Numbered from the stretch's first letter, positions 15,276 through 24,506 are shown. The stretch is DNA of 37,173 nucleotides from UBA1822 sp963615055 (GCA_963615055.1 CAVEFO010000012.1:1-37173), one strand, 5' to 3'. The notes: a model not told the origin generated them from the letters alone. A program made the numbers and translations.

Positions 15276-16259
15276 TCATTTCCCGTACAGGAAATACCCG
15301 CCTTGCTCCAAAAATTCCACATACTCTTTCACAGCATCCTCCATCTCCGTGAACGGCAAGTCGTAGCCGGCGGCGCGGAGATGGGTGAGATCGGCTTGGG
15401 TGTAATTTTGATATTTCCCTTTCAGGACGTCCGGGAAATCGCGATACGTGATCTCGCCGCGTCCCATGGCGCGAATGACGGCTTGCGCGGTCTCATTGTA
15501 GCTGTGCGCGTTGCCGGGGCCGCAGTTATAAATACCGGACGGGCCGTTGTGTTCCCAAAACCACAGATTCATCGCGACGACGTCCTTCACATAGACGAAA
15601 TCGCGGCGCTGCTCCCCGTCGGCGACCGGCACACCGTCGATATTCCCCCAGCCGCGGAAGAGCTGCACCTTCCCCGTTTCCTTGATCTGGTGATACAGCT
15701 GATAAAAAATCGAGGCCATTTTGCCCTTGTGATGCTCCTGCGGGCCGTACACATTGAAATAGCGAAGGCCGACAATGGGGCTTTTCGCTTCCGGCATCAC
15801 GCGGCGCACATAGCGATCGAAAGCCAGCTTGGAATACGCATAAGGGTTCAGCGCTTCCTCACATTCATCCCCCTCGCGGAAGCCGTGAAGGCCGCTGCCA
15901 TACGTCGACGCCGACGATGCGTACAGAAACGGGATCTCGTGACGCAGGCAAAAATGCAAGAGCGCCTTTGAATATTCATAATTGTTCCGCATCATGAAAT
16001 TCACATCGTACTCCATCGTATCCGAGCACGCGCCCTCGTGGAAAACGACATAAACCGGCGCGCCGAGCTTATCCTCTTTCACATCTTGCAAAAAATCATC
16101 TTTATGCCGGTAATCCCGAAATTGCAGACCGCGCAGATTTTTGTAATTCATCCCGTCCGCCAGATCATCGACAATCAAAATATCCGTATATCCGCGACGA
16201 TTGAGCTCCTTGACGATATTGCTCCCGATGAAACCGGCTCCGCCCGTTACGACAAACAT
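15276..16259 (-). CDS. hldD: ADP-L-glycero-D-manno-heptose 6-epimerase
   Basis: It converts ADP-D-glycero-D-manno-heptose to ADP-L-glycero-D-manno-heptose, the donor for inner-core LPS heptose. The 327-residue extended short-chain dehydrogenase has VTGGAGFIGSN (residues 4-14), HEGACSDT (74-81), Ser116 in ASSAST, and catalytic Tyr142 and Lys144 in NPYAYSK. NVYGPQEHHKGKMAS and RDFVYVKDVV are diagnostic of HldD. GGAGG lies 7 nt before the ATG. It follows the heptosyltransferase by 40 bp and is followed by a terminator, so it is the last operon gene. Its presence is strong evidence for an outer membrane. Confidence 0.97.
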   Translation of the reverse strand: MFVVTGGAGFIGSNIVKELNRRGYTDILIVDDLADGMNYKNLRGLQFRDYRHKDDFLQDVKEDKLGAPVYVVFHEGACSDTMEYDVNFMMRNNYEYSKALLHFCLRHEIPFLYASSASTYGSGLHGFREGDECEEALNPYAYSKLAFDRYVRRVMPEAKSPIVGLRYFNVYGPQEHHKGKMASIFYQLYHQIKETGKVQLFRGWGNIDGVPVADGEQRRDFVYVKDVVAMNLWFWEHNGPSGIYNCGPGNAHSYNETAQAVIRAMGRGEITYRDFPDVLKGKYQNYTQADLTHLRAAGYDLPFTEMEDAVKEYVEFLEQGGYFLYGK

Positions 16260-16299
16260 AAAATTTCCTCCTTTTCCCGAAACAGAAGAAATACATCTC

Positions 16300-17427
16300 T
16301 TACAATTCTACCACACGACACTCATAATCGCCCGGATGCGGCGGCAATTCCCGCGCGGGACGCCCGCCGTAAGAGGCGAGCAATTCCTCACAGTACCGCA
16401 GCACCGTCTCGACCGGGATATGCTTCATGCACGCCATGTAGTCCTTGCCCTTGCGCGGACAGTCGTGAATGCCGCAGGGATGACACGCTTCGGGCGTCCT
16501 GATGGCGATATCCTTTCCGTCATACGGGGAAAATGTCGGCACGGGGCTCGCGCCGAACATCGCGACGATCGGGACGTTTTGCGCGACGCCGACATGCATC
16601 GGTCCCGAATCCGTCGTCAAAAGCAGCGAGCAGCGAGACAAAATCCCCGCCAGTACCGAAAGATTCACCTTCCCCGTGAAAAGATGCACGTGCACGCTGT
16701 CCTTCTCCCGCATCTTTTCCATGCACGCCTCGACAAGAGACACATCCGTCGGCCCGCCCAGAAACGCGATGTGATAGCCCGCTTTGATAAAATGATCCGC
16801 GCACGCCGCAAAATACGAATCCGGCCAGCGCTTCGTGAGCCAGCTCGCCCCGATATTAAAAGCAATCACCTTGTCTGCCGGAGAGAATTCCCGATCCCAC
16901 AGCGCCGCCGCATTTTCCTCTTCCTCCGGCGGCAGCGGCATCTCCAGCCCGCGGTCGTCTTCCGCCTCACATCCCGCCGCCTCCCGCAGCACGTCCAAGT
17001 GACAGCGCACCTGATGCTCGGCCAGCTCCCGTGGCGTGTCCGCCATCGCCAGATTCGGCATCCAATGTGTGAAGAAACGGTGAAACGCCGGCTGCGCATA
17101 GCCGACGATTTCCTTTGCGCCCGAAAAAGCCGCGATCGCAGACGCCCGCTCATTTCTGTGAAAATTGATCACCAGATCGAAATGCCGGCGACGAATCTTC
17201 CCGATGAAACGGAAAAGCGCCCACAGCCCCTTGTCCTTGCCATGCTTATCGATCAGCATACACTCATCGATATTCTCATTATAGCGGACGAGGTCGCCGA
17301 GCGGCTTATCCGTCAAAAGCGTGATGTGCGCCTCCGGATAATTGGTGCGAAGCGTCCGCAAGGCCGGCGTCACCAGCAAAAGATCGCCGATATGCATCGT
17401 ATTGATGACCAAAATTGTTTTCGCCAT
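16300..17427 (-). CDS. ADP-heptose--LPS heptosyltransferase (GT9)
   Basis: A 375-residue GT9-family enzyme (the WaaC/WaaF/WaaQ group) that adds heptose from ADP-heptose to the LPS inner core at the cytoplasmic membrane face. The N-terminus ILVINTMHIGDLLLVTPALR is the family's acceptor-side motif. The C-terminal half carries NIGASWLTKRWP, then LLTTDSGPMHVGVA and VAMFGASPVPTFSP, which form the nucleotide-sugar site. The start at 17425-17427 is chosen because AGGGAG sits just upstream and the gene then begins 8 bp after the ligase stop. A Cys cluster (CHPCGIHDC, then ACM) near the C-terminus occurs in some members. Which heptose it adds is not determinable. Confidence 0.93.
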   Translation of the reverse strand: MAKTILVINTMHIGDLLLVTPALRTLRTNYPEAHITLLTDKPLGDLVRYNENIDECMLIDKHGKDKGLWALFRFIGKIRRRHFDLVINFHRNERASAIAAFSGAKEIVGYAQPAFHRFFTHWMPNLAMADTPRELAEHQVRCHLDVLREAAGCEAEDDRGLEMPLPPEEEENAAALWDREFSPADKVIAFNIGASWLTKRWPDSYFAACADHFIKAGYHIAFLGGPTDVSLVEACMEKMREKDSVHVHLFTGKVNLSVLAGILSRCSLLLTTDSGPMHVGVAQNVPIVAMFGASPVPTFSPYDGKDIAIRTPEACHPCGIHDCPRKGKDYMACMKHIPVETVLRYCEELLASYGGRPARELPPHPGDYECRVVEL

Positions 17428-17435
17428 AAATCTCC

Positions 17436-18623
17436 CTATTTCCCGTCTCCCAAAAATTCCGGCGCGTCCGGATCTTTCCACGTCTGACTCAGCACCAAGA
17501 GGCACCCCTCCGCCAGCCAGAAACATTTCATCACAGCCGAATTTCCGAAATTATACTCCGTCAGCCCCTGCAAGATGAGCGCCAAAGTCGACATCGCCAT
17601 CATCAGCGCATACGGATTCTTCTCTTTCCGAAAGCGCCAAAGCGAGACGCCGATAAAGCCCGAAATCAAAACCAGAAATCCCGCGAGCCCGACCGCGCCG
17701 TTTTCCGCCGCCATTTGTATGAAATTATTGTGCGCATGGCCGTTCTCCCGCTCTTTCGCCTCGGGCAAAATATATTTCTCTTGATAATTGCTCTTGTATT
17801 GCCCCAGCCCGACGCCCAGCACCGGGTGATCTTGAAACATATGAAACGCACTCTGCCACATCAAACAACGCTCCGAATTCGATTGGTACTGCGCATCCGT
17901 GATGGTCAAAAAACGCTGCAAAAACGGTTCATAATGCGCAAGGCCCACCCCGGCAAAAGTAAAAAGACACAATACCAGAACCGCCAATTTCCGGTAGCGG
18001 AAAAAATAATAAGCAAGCAGTAAAAGCGTCACCGCCGTGACCGCCAACCACCCGCCCCTCGTCGCATTCATAAGGAGCGCCGCAGCGATAAGCATCCACA
18101 AGGCACCAATCCCCACCTGCCACCGCAAGGCGTCTCTCTTCTCAAAAAAGAAGACCAGCAAGATTGGCAGATACACGCAAGCATACCCGGCAAATGTCAT
18201 CGGATGCCCGACAAAACCGGCCGGTCGCAATTCTCCGGAAAGCCATTGCCCAATCACACACAGCGCATCAATCGTCAAACCGATCAAGGACGCGATAAAA
18301 ATTTTTTTCACCACCGCCGCGTCCCGAATCAAAATCGTCAGCATAAAAAACGGAAGTGCCCGCCAGAGCCAATCATCACTCCACACCAAAAGACCTTTTG
18401 CAATATCTCCGCTTGCTAAAGCAGAAAGAAACATCGCCCCCGACAAAACAGCCATCGCGCCGTAATACATCCGATCGGGAATCTGAAACAGCTCGCGGTG
18501 CCGAAATGCGCACACCAAAAAACAAAGCGCCGCCAGCCCCAGCGCCACATTCCCCGCTGCCAAAGAGACAAAGGACAACATCGCAAAAAGCATCAGCACG
18601 ATGCCCAAATATTTCAGACTCAT
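17436..18623 (-). CDS. waaL: O-antigen ligase / WaaL-Wzy-type membrane protein
   Basis: A 395-residue protein with about ten membrane spans and the Wzy_C-type periplasmic loop. Key features are NATRGGWLA (conserved Arg, about residue 188), MFQDHPVLGVGLGQYKSNY, and ENGHAHNNFIQMAAENG, where the conserved His of O-antigen ligases lies. WaaL transfers undecaprenyl-linked glycan onto lipid A-core. A Wzy polymerase would look similar; ligase is preferred because the gene is embedded in a core operon, 8 bp before the heptosyltransferase. GAGGAAG precedes the ATG. Confidence 0.85.
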   Translation of the reverse strand: MSLKYLGIVLMLFAMLSFVSLAAGNVALGLAALCFLVCAFRHRELFQIPDRMYYGAMAVLSGAMFLSALASGDIAKGLLVWSDDWLWRALPFFMLTILIRDAAVVKKIFIASLIGLTIDALCVIGQWLSGELRPAGFVGHPMTFAGYACVYLPILLVFFFEKRDALRWQVGIGALWMLIAAALLMNATRGGWLAVTAVTLLLLAYYFFRYRKLAVLVLCLFTFAGVGLAHYEPFLQRFLTITDAQYQSNSERCLMWQSAFHMFQDHPVLGVGLGQYKSNYQEKYILPEAKERENGHAHNNFIQMAAENGAVGLAGFLVLISGFIGVSLWRFRKEKNPYALMMAMSTLALILQGLTEYNFGNSAVMKCFWLAEGCLLVLSQTWKDPDAPEFLGDGK

Positions 18624-18659
18624 CGTGTGCTCTTCCTCGCGATTCGTTTTCTTTCTCTG

Positions 18660-19706
18660 TTACCTTCCACGACTTTCCTCACCGTCTTCTCCCCTCAAAA
18701 TCCGCCGAAGCAAATTTTCCGTTTTCATACAGTCGACGACGCACGCTCTGCCATTGGCCGCGATAGCCTCCCGCGCCGCATCGTCCTTCAAATACCGTTT
18801 CAATTTCGCAATCAAATCTTCTGTATTCTCATATCCTACAACATCCTTACCGGGTGTCAAGGGTCCCCAATACTCTCTTTCATCCGTCAGCACAAAAGAG
18901 CCCGCTGCCAAAATCTCAAATGTGCGCGGATTGGGACTCTTGTGCTTCGGATCATGAATATTGAGACACACCTTCGTCCTCGCGTACAACTTCGCCGCCT
19001 CCTCAGACGAAACCCTTCCGTTTTCCAAATATTGATTCATATATGGAAACTTCCGCTTGAAAAGAAATTTCTTCCACGGATATTTCTCGTCATAAAAAGG
19101 CCCGATAATTTTGAGATTCCAATGATTTTGCGATGCCGCCTCCGCCACCTTCTCTAAAATCTCTCGCCGCGGATAAAATGGCGAACCGATAAACAGAATA
19201 TCAATCGACTTCTCCTCTCGCTCGACATGAGAGAACGCATCATTGTACCCCACGGGTAAGTACGTCGCCTCGATATTTTGCTTTTGCAAATACGCCACAT
19301 CTGCATACTCAAAGACATAAATGCGTCGGAAGCCCTTAAAATAATCAGCCCCCGTTCCTCCGGCACGCTCGGCGACCCCATCCACGAACCAACATGTCGT
19401 CGGCACGGATTGCCCGATTTCTTTGACCTCGTCCGGCGACAAAATGTCTTTGGGCGTATTCACAAACAGCACCATGTCCGGACGAAAATCTTGCAAAAGA
19501 TGGTGAAATCTGTCTCGCACGGACTGCAAATACTTCCGCCTACCGCCGTGGAATCCCATCTCGTCGAGCTTCTTTTTCCAATACGGACACGCCTGCCGAT
19601 ACGAATCCGAAGGGACGAACTCGACCTCACACCCCAAAGACTCCAAAATTTTCCGCACGTGCAAAATTTTCTCATTTCCGGAAAATACACTCAGTACGAC
19701 TCTCAT
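18660..19706 (-). CDS. CgeB-like glycosyltransferase
   Basis: A 348-residue protein related to the CgeB/GT-B group. The C-terminal domain has LYARTKVCLNIHDPKHK, PNPRTFEILAAGSFVLTDE and DVVGYENTEDLIAKLKRYL, the pattern of the CgeB glycosyl-transferase domain. The N-terminal half is a variable acceptor domain. Two starts are possible. The ATG at 19704-19706 matches the family N-terminus (MRVVLSV). An ATG at 19722-19724 overlaps the upstream stop as TGATG and would add six residues by coupled translation. CgeB was first named in spore-coat maturation, but this family is widespread in surface glycan loci. The sugar is unknown. Confidence 0.82.
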   Translation of the reverse strand: MRVVLSVFSGNEKILHVRKILESLGCEVEFVPSDSYRQACPYWKKKLDEMGFHGGRRKYLQSVRDRFHHLLQDFRPDMVLFVNTPKDILSPDEVKEIGQSVPTTCWFVDGVAERAGGTGADYFKGFRRIYVFEYADVAYLQKQNIEATYLPVGYNDAFSHVEREEKSIDILFIGSPFYPRREILEKVAEAASQNHWNLKIIGPFYDEKYPWKKFLFKRKFPYMNQYLENGRVSSEEAAKLYARTKVCLNIHDPKHKSPNPRTFEILAAGSFVLTDEREYWGPLTPGKDVVGYENTEDLIAKLKRYLKDDAAREAIAANGRACVVDCMKTENLLRRILRGEDGEESRGR

Positions 19707-19723
19707 CTGTCTCTCTATACCCA

Positions 19724-20914
19724 TCAGACACGCACTTCCCGCTTTTGTGCCGTTTCCTCCAAAAGATTTTCCCACGCATCCCAAATCCTCTCCGGTGCAT
19801 ACGCTGCCATTGAGGCGCGCGCCGCTTTTCCCATCCGAATCCGAAGCGCCCGATCCGCCATCAAGCTCCGCAACTTATCCCGAAAATCTTCCACCCCGTC
19901 TTCGCACAGATACCCATCGACCCCATCGTGAATCAGCTCATTGACACCGCCGCAGCTTTGATATCCCACCGCCGGAAGTCCCATGCTCATTCCTTCGGCC
20001 AAAGACATACCGAATCCTTCATACGCAGACGGAAACGCAAAAATATCGCCCTCCTTCAGCGCCTTTCCCACTTCATTCGTCGCCCCGCAGAGAAAAACCC
20101 GCTCCTCCAAATGATATTTCCGGATCAGCAGCTGCAATTCTTTATAATACAGCTTCCCATCCGCATCGCCCCAAAGCTCGACAATCCAATCCGGAAAATC
20201 TTTCGCCAATTCCGCAAACGCTTCTATCAGCAAATGCGGCCGCTTGTGACCTTTCGCGAGCCGACCGGTGAAAATAATTTTATACGTCTTTTTGTCGGCC
20301 GCCAAATCCGCCGCTTCCTCATATTGCGGGATGGCATTTCCGATCACCACCGTCTTCAAATGCGGAAAATGTGCCTTGAGCGGCGCTTCATACGACGACA
20401 CAAGCACTTGGCAGACAGCACTCTTGCCAAGACTCGGTAATTCCTCCTTTGGATATGTCTCAAAATAATCCGCCGGGTCACCATGACTCATGGTAATCAC
20501 CGGAATCGCCGTTTCCAATTCACAAAGAAGCAGCCTACTGGCCAATGGCTGAGACGAAACAATAATATCCGGCTTGACCGTCTCCAATGCATCCCGCAAA
20601 GGAGCGAGACAGGAATCCACTTCAAAATCACCATTGATCCCTCTCGCCTTCTGCTTATCAAAGATACGGTAAAACTCCCGTTTCCATCTCAAATACCATG
20701 GAAAACGAATCAAATCCCCCTTATAATGACGCACGTCAAAAGCCGAAATCCCTCCGTCCGGCGGATAAAAAAAATCCCCCTCCCGCCCATCACTATAGAC
20801 CAAAGAAACCTGATGTCCCCGTCGCTTCATTTCATTGGCAAAATGGACGGTCACTTTAGCCAGCCCGCCGCTACTCCCTACCATCTTTGCCAAGTTTACC
20901 AATAAGATATTCAT
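19724..20914 (-). CDS. GT4-family glycosyltransferase
   Basis: A 396-residue retaining GT-B transferase. The N-terminus VNLAKMVGSSGGLAKVTVHF matches the acceptor-site glycine loop of GT4 enzymes that start near the inner face of the membrane. The C-terminal domain carries IIFTGRLAKGHKRP, and the E-x7-E motif within SAYEGFGMSLAEGMSMGLP, where the two Glu residues contact the donor. GGGGAA precedes the ATG. It is translationally coupled to the following CgeB-like gene. It probably extends the LPS outer core with a hexose; donor and linkage cannot be read from the sequence. Confidence 0.92.
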   Translation of the reverse strand: MNILLVNLAKMVGSSGGLAKVTVHFANEMKRRGHQVSLVYSDGREGDFFYPPDGGISAFDVRHYKGDLIRFPWYLRWKREFYRIFDKQKARGINGDFEVDSCLAPLRDALETVKPDIIVSSQPLASRLLLCELETAIPVITMSHGDPADYFETYPKEELPSLGKSAVCQVLVSSYEAPLKAHFPHLKTVVIGNAIPQYEEAADLAADKKTYKIIFTGRLAKGHKRPHLLIEAFAELAKDFPDWIVELWGDADGKLYYKELQLLIRKYHLEERVFLCGATNEVGKALKEGDIFAFPSAYEGFGMSLAEGMSMGLPAVGYQSCGGVNELIHDGVDGYLCEDGVEDFRDKLRSLMADRALRIRMGKAARASMAAYAPERIWDAWENLLEETAQKREVRV

Positions 20915-21004
20915 CAGTTCCCCGCCTCATCGTTCCATGGAATAAAGCCTTTATACCAGATAGCCCCCAAGAGCGTTCCCACTTCCTTTCGCTATCCCTA
21001 CAAG

Positions 21005-22156
21005 TCACTTAGTCTCCGGGAATAGAATATCAAGAAGCCGCTTTATGAGCTTATCCTGCCCATATTTTTCATTGGCTCCCAGCAATCCTTTGCGATAAAC
21101 TTCTTGCCGTTCCGAAAATGTATTGACGAAGTTTTCCAATTGTTTGGAAAACACATCGACCGATTCAAGCTGCACAACCTCGCCCACATCAAACTCCCCT
21201 AAAATTTCCGGATTCATTTCAGGAGACTGCAGCACCGGCTTATAATAACCAATCGCCGTGAACAGCATCGCACTTGGCTGATATCGATATCGCTCCGCGC
21301 CATAGGGGAGAAGCATGACGTCAATGTCCATGATTTCCTGCTGCCACTCCAATCCCAACAGATTTTTGTGCAGAAATTGAATATTGGCATAATCTGCATA
21401 TTTTTTTTGCAATTGCTCAAAATCATCGCTATCTTCCTGCGTTACCGTTGCCCCTTGCACTTTCAAAACAACCGGCTCTGTAAACTGCGCCTTGATAAAA
21501 GCCTGCAAAAAGAAATCTAAATGTTTTTCCTTGCGATACTGTCCGAAGAATCCGAGTCGCAATGGATTATGCACATGAAATTCAGGCGTCACGGGCAAAT
21601 CAAACGGTACATACACCGGCGCCATAACAGTATGAAAATTAGGGCAATCTTTTAACTCCGGAAAATCAGTTTGCAATCCCAATGCTCCCAGATGAATTTG
21701 TGGATATTTTTGCAAACTGCGCACGCCATCACAAAAGCGTTTCCGATCCCTAGGCATAATGCCGTGAAACATAAATAAAAAAGGAACTTTTGTCTTTTGC
21801 AATATGCTGCGGCGAATCGATCGCATCACGCGCCAGCTGTTTGTGGGTACGATAACGGCATCACAGTGGCCGTCAATGCCTTTTTGACAAGCACTATTCA
21901 GCCAAGCAATGCGACGTCTTTCCCTTTGCCAAGACAGCCACCACCGCTTCCATCGGCTGACACCGGCGTAGGAAACAGCCTCCCCGCCATCCAAATACTC
22001 CACATCGCAATGATAGTCCAACTTGAAAGGAAAACGCTCCGGCACAAAAAAAACAGGCTCATGCCCCTGCTTTTTCAATTCTTCCGCAAGAATCCGATCA
22101 AACTCCACTTCGTGGCCGGCAGGCATGACGATCGATTCCAATATAGCAACGCGCAT
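21005..22156 (-). CDS. GT-B-fold glycosyltransferase
   Basis: A 383-residue protein with two Rossmann-like halves. The N-terminal part begins MRVAILESIVMPAGHEVEFD. Linker and donor-side segments include PLRLGFFGQYRKEKHLDFFL and DIDVMLLPYGAERYRYQPSA, where a family member would place donor contacts. The match to GT4-type enzymes is weaker than for the gene at 19724. It starts 3 bp after the stop of the GT2 gene, so the two are almost certainly one transcript. About 90 bp without any evident signal separates it from the next gene. Its sugar is unknown. Confidence 0.78.
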   Translation of the reverse strand: MRVAILESIVMPAGHEVEFDRILAEELKKQGHEPVFFVPERFPFKLDYHCDVEYLDGGEAVSYAGVSRWKRWWLSWQRERRRIAWLNSACQKGIDGHCDAVIVPTNSWRVMRSIRRSILQKTKVPFLFMFHGIMPRDRKRFCDGVRSLQKYPQIHLGALGLQTDFPELKDCPNFHTVMAPVYVPFDLPVTPEFHVHNPLRLGFFGQYRKEKHLDFFLQAFIKAQFTEPVVLKVQGATVTQEDSDDFEQLQKKYADYANIQFLHKNLLGLEWQQEIMDIDVMLLPYGAERYRYQPSAMLFTAIGYYKPVLQSPEMNPEILGEFDVGEVVQLESVDVFSKQLENFVNTFSERQEVYRKGLLGANEKYGQDKLIKRLLDILFPETK

Positions 22157-22159
22157 AGG

Positions 22160-22915
22160 TTATTTCCCCTTCTGCTGCAATTCGTAAAGTTTGAGATATT
22201 TGAGCATGGTGTAAAAAAAGTGAGTACAGCAAAGATACGAACCCATACATCCATCCAAAAAGCCTCTCCGAAGGACGAGCATTTTGAAGAAACCGCCCAA
22301 GCTATGCAGGTATATGCCGGCTTTCGATGTCCGTTTCCCTCGCCGGTAGGCCTCCTCGGCCCAAACAGCGGTGTACAGGCACAGCTTTTCTTCCCACTGA
22401 CGCCAATCTCTATAGGTGTGATGCTCCATATAGCCCGGCAAAGATTTGACCGGAAATTCACACTCCGGATGCTCATGGACTTTATGAATCCAATGCACAC
22501 TGTCTCTCGGAAAAAGTCGCTTTACGTGATCGGGATAGAGGACCCCATACTGAAAAGTCTCACCGAAAGCGACGGATCTTCTTTCGAGAACATACTGCGT
22601 ATCCGTTTTTTCAGAAGAAACGGCTTTTTTCACCGCTTCAATGAGTTCGTCATTCATCCGCTCGTCGGCATCGAGATAGAGCACCCAATCAGCCTCGGTC
22701 TCGCCCAGCGCGAAATTTCGCTGCGCCGAGAAATCATCCGTCCACGCCCGAAAGGACACTTTAGCGCCGTGTTCTTTCGCCAGCTCCACCGTGCGATCCG
22801 TGCTCCCCGCATCGATGACGACGACCTCGTCCGTGACGCGTTTCGCATTCTCCACCGCGCCGACAATATTCTCTTCTTCATTTTTCGTCAGAATCAAAAC
22901 CGCCAACGAGCTCAT
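22160..22915 (-). CDS. GT2 glycosyltransferase, WaaE/KdtX-like
   Basis: A 251-residue inverting GT-A transferase similar to WaaE/KdtX enzymes that add a beta-linked glucose to the LPS inner core. The N-terminus has LAVLILTKNEEENI and VVVIDAGSTDRTVELA. The FSAQRNFAL segment and the metal-binding LYLDADER (about residue 80) follow. WIHKVHEHPE and the C-terminal GGFFKMLVLRRGFLDGCMG, an amphipathic membrane-contacting stretch, fit this subgroup. AGGGAA lies just before the ATG. It is the first gene of the LPS-core operon, behind the promoter at 22984-23012. Confidence 0.9.
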   Translation of the reverse strand: MSSLAVLILTKNEEENIVGAVENAKRVTDEVVVIDAGSTDRTVELAKEHGAKVSFRAWTDDFSAQRNFALGETEADWVLYLDADERMNDELIEAVKKAVSSEKTDTQYVLERRSVAFGETFQYGVLYPDHVKRLFPRDSVHWIHKVHEHPECEFPVKSLPGYMEHHTYRDWRQWEEKLCLYTAVWAEEAYRRGKRTSKAGIYLHSLGGFFKMLVLRRGFLDGCMGSYLCCTHFFYTMLKYLKLYELQQKGK

Positions 22916-22983
22916 ATTTCCCTTTTTCCTTTTTGCCGAAACAATCTTGACGGCCGCTTTTCGCGACCCGCCCTTATTCCTAC

Positions 22984-23012
22984 ATTTTACAAGAAACCGC
23001 GCATTTAATAAA
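22984..23012 (-). promoter_or_regulatory. Promoter of the LPS-core operon
   Basis: On the minus strand TTTATT (23007-23012) and TAAAAT (22984-22989) are 17 bp apart, about 70 bp before the first gene. The match to consensus is moderate. No other promoter is evident before the terminator at 15228-15265, which suggests a seven-gene transcript. Confidence 0.45.
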
Positions 23013-23081
23013 GTATTTCCGGTATATTGTCTCGAATCTCCTCTGCGGTGGCACGGGAAGCGATTGTAAAATGTCTACATG

Positions 23082-23116
23082 AAAAGGGGGAGCCCCGCGG
23101 CGAGTCTTCCCCCTTT
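23082..23116 (-). terminator. Intrinsic terminator overlapping the DUF535 stop
   Basis: A 9-bp stem (AAAGGGGGA with TCCCCCTTT) encloses a GC-rich loop, and on the minus strand the last arm runs into TTTT. The stem begins within the stop codon of the DUF535 gene. It insulates this gene from the LPS operon on the same strand. Confidence 0.8.
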
Positions 23117-24029
23117 ATTTGGCTTGCAATAAATTTTGTACGGCGCTTGCAATCGCGGCATCGACTTCATCCAGCAATGCATAGCGCTTGCGATAATAGT
23201 TTCGTTTCCGCGCGGGAATTTCTTCCGGCGTTTTTCGTGCCTCGGTCATGGGCAGCTCGTAGAAACGGGCGTCTTTACACGGCCGGCCGCCGGATTCTTT
23301 CCAAAATTCCGTGAAATCGGTCTTGAGTTTGCGATCGAGACGGACGTGCGCATTCGCGTAGTAGCCTTGATTCGTCACCGCGTAAATATGACGAAGGCCC
23401 AGCGCCTTTGCCATTTCCTGCGTCGCGTGCAGCATGAAATTTTTCGTGCGATAGGAATGGAAACGCCGCGTCACACGGACAATAATATCTTTGGCGTTTT
23501 CCATATTCGGTCCTTGCAGCGCGCCGATCCAAAGAGACGGCTCGCCCGCCGCATTCGGCGCAATCCAAAACATGACTTGATACAAATCTTGCTCGGAAAG
23601 CCGCATCACGAGCGACAGCAGCCCTTCTTTTTTCTGCCCCGGCCGAAATCCCAATTCAAACCGCAGCGGCTCCCCGTCATCCCGACTTTCCCAAAGCGGA
23701 TACGTTTCCCCGCCGTAGAGTCCCGGGAGCACATCTTCTTTGCATGTTTCTTTCAAAAAATTCATATGCTGAAAAAGCAATTCGATGCGCGCATCAAAAG
23801 TCGACCCATTGTAGAAAAAAGCGCGCGTCGGCTGCTCATAGACCGTCGGACATTCCGCCGCGACGCGAGCCAAGAGAGGATCTTTTGTGAAAAATTCCTC
23901 CAATCGCTCCATACGTTTCCGATTGAGAAACGCGCGCGCGACAAAAACAACAAAGCGCCGCGCTTCCCGTGATTTTTTCGTATCGTAAATCTTTTTCCCG
24001 ATCCCGACAATATCCAAAATTCCGCCCAT
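23115..24029 (-). CDS. DUF535 (VirK/YbjX) family protein
   Basis: A 304-residue protein of the VirK/YbjX family (DUF535), found in diderm bacteria and linked in enterobacteria to envelope stress and virulence; no enzymatic activity is established. Family features are MFWIAPNAAGEPSLWIGALQ, FMLHATQEMAKALGLRHIYA, DFTEFWKESGGRP, and the Arg/Tyr-rich ARKRNYYRKRYALLDE near the end. The ATG at 24027-24029 is chosen, with a weak GGAAA-type ribosome site; a GTG 18 bp upstream would leave a very short leader from the promoter at 24066-24094. It has its own promoter and terminator. Confidence 0.85.
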   Translation of the reverse strand: MGGILDIVGIGKKIYDTKKSREARRFVVFVARAFLNRKRMERLEEFFTKDPLLARVAAECPTVYEQPTRAFFYNGSTFDARIELLFQHMNFLKETCKEDVLPGLYGGETYPLWESRDDGEPLRFELGFRPGQKKEGLLSLVMRLSEQDLYQVMFWIAPNAAGEPSLWIGALQGPNMENAKDIIVRVTRRFHSYRTKNFMLHATQEMAKALGLRHIYAVTNQGYYANAHVRLDRKLKTDFTEFWKESGGRPCKDARFYELPMTEARKTPEEIPARKRNYYRKRYALLDEVDAAIASAVQNLLQAK

Positions 24030-24065
24030 CCTATATCGTTTCCGCACTCAAAAGGAATTTTCTGC

Positions 24066-24094
24066 ATTTTACCCTATCATACGAAAATTGACAA
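24066..24094 (-). promoter_or_regulatory. Promoter of the DUF535 gene
   Basis: On the minus strand TTGTCA (24089-24094) and TAAAAT (24066-24071) are 17 bp apart, with the start codon about 37 bp downstream of the -10 box. Confidence 0.6.
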
Positions 24095-24129
24095 ATGAAA
24101 AGCAAAGAAATCGTGCTCAGCTCTTCTTC

Positions 24130-24432
24130 TCAGGCGCAAGATAGTTGTTAGCTGTTAGCTACTAGCTGTTAGATTTTTTGCGTCTCATAGAGCTTGAGAC
24201 GTCAGGCGCAAAAAGTTAGCAATTAGCAATTAGCAGTGAGCAGTGCAGGTGTCGCTTCGCGCCATATAAAAATGCGGCCGCAGGCCGCCACCGGTCAGCC
24301 CTCTTTTGAAAGAGGGTGCCCCGTAGGGGCGGGAGATAGACGGCACTATGTGAAAAAAAGCTTTCCATCACAGGCGACGCCGCTTTCGTCTAACAGCTAA
24401 TAGCTAACAACCAACAGCTATCTTGCGCCTGA
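24130..24432. repeat. Family A block, inverted orientation
   Basis: It reads TTAGCTG/TTAGCTA heptads, the core (TTTTTTGCG...CGCAAAAA, with an internal GTCTCA/TGAGAC hairpin), TTAGCAA heptads, hairpins TGTCGCTTCGCG and GCGGCCGCAGGCCGC, CCCTCTTT/AAAGAGGG, and GCCCCGTAGGGGC (24318-24330). The GGGAGATAGACGGCACTATGTG module and a last AGCTAAT heptad run complete it. It separates the divergent DUF535 and EptA-like genes; no gene is supported in 24030-24506. Confidence 0.8.
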
Positions 24433-24506
24433 CAAAAAAAGCCCGACAAATATCTACCGTTTCAATCTCCCTATACCGTCAAGCTGAGCACACAATCTCC
24501 TCTCTA

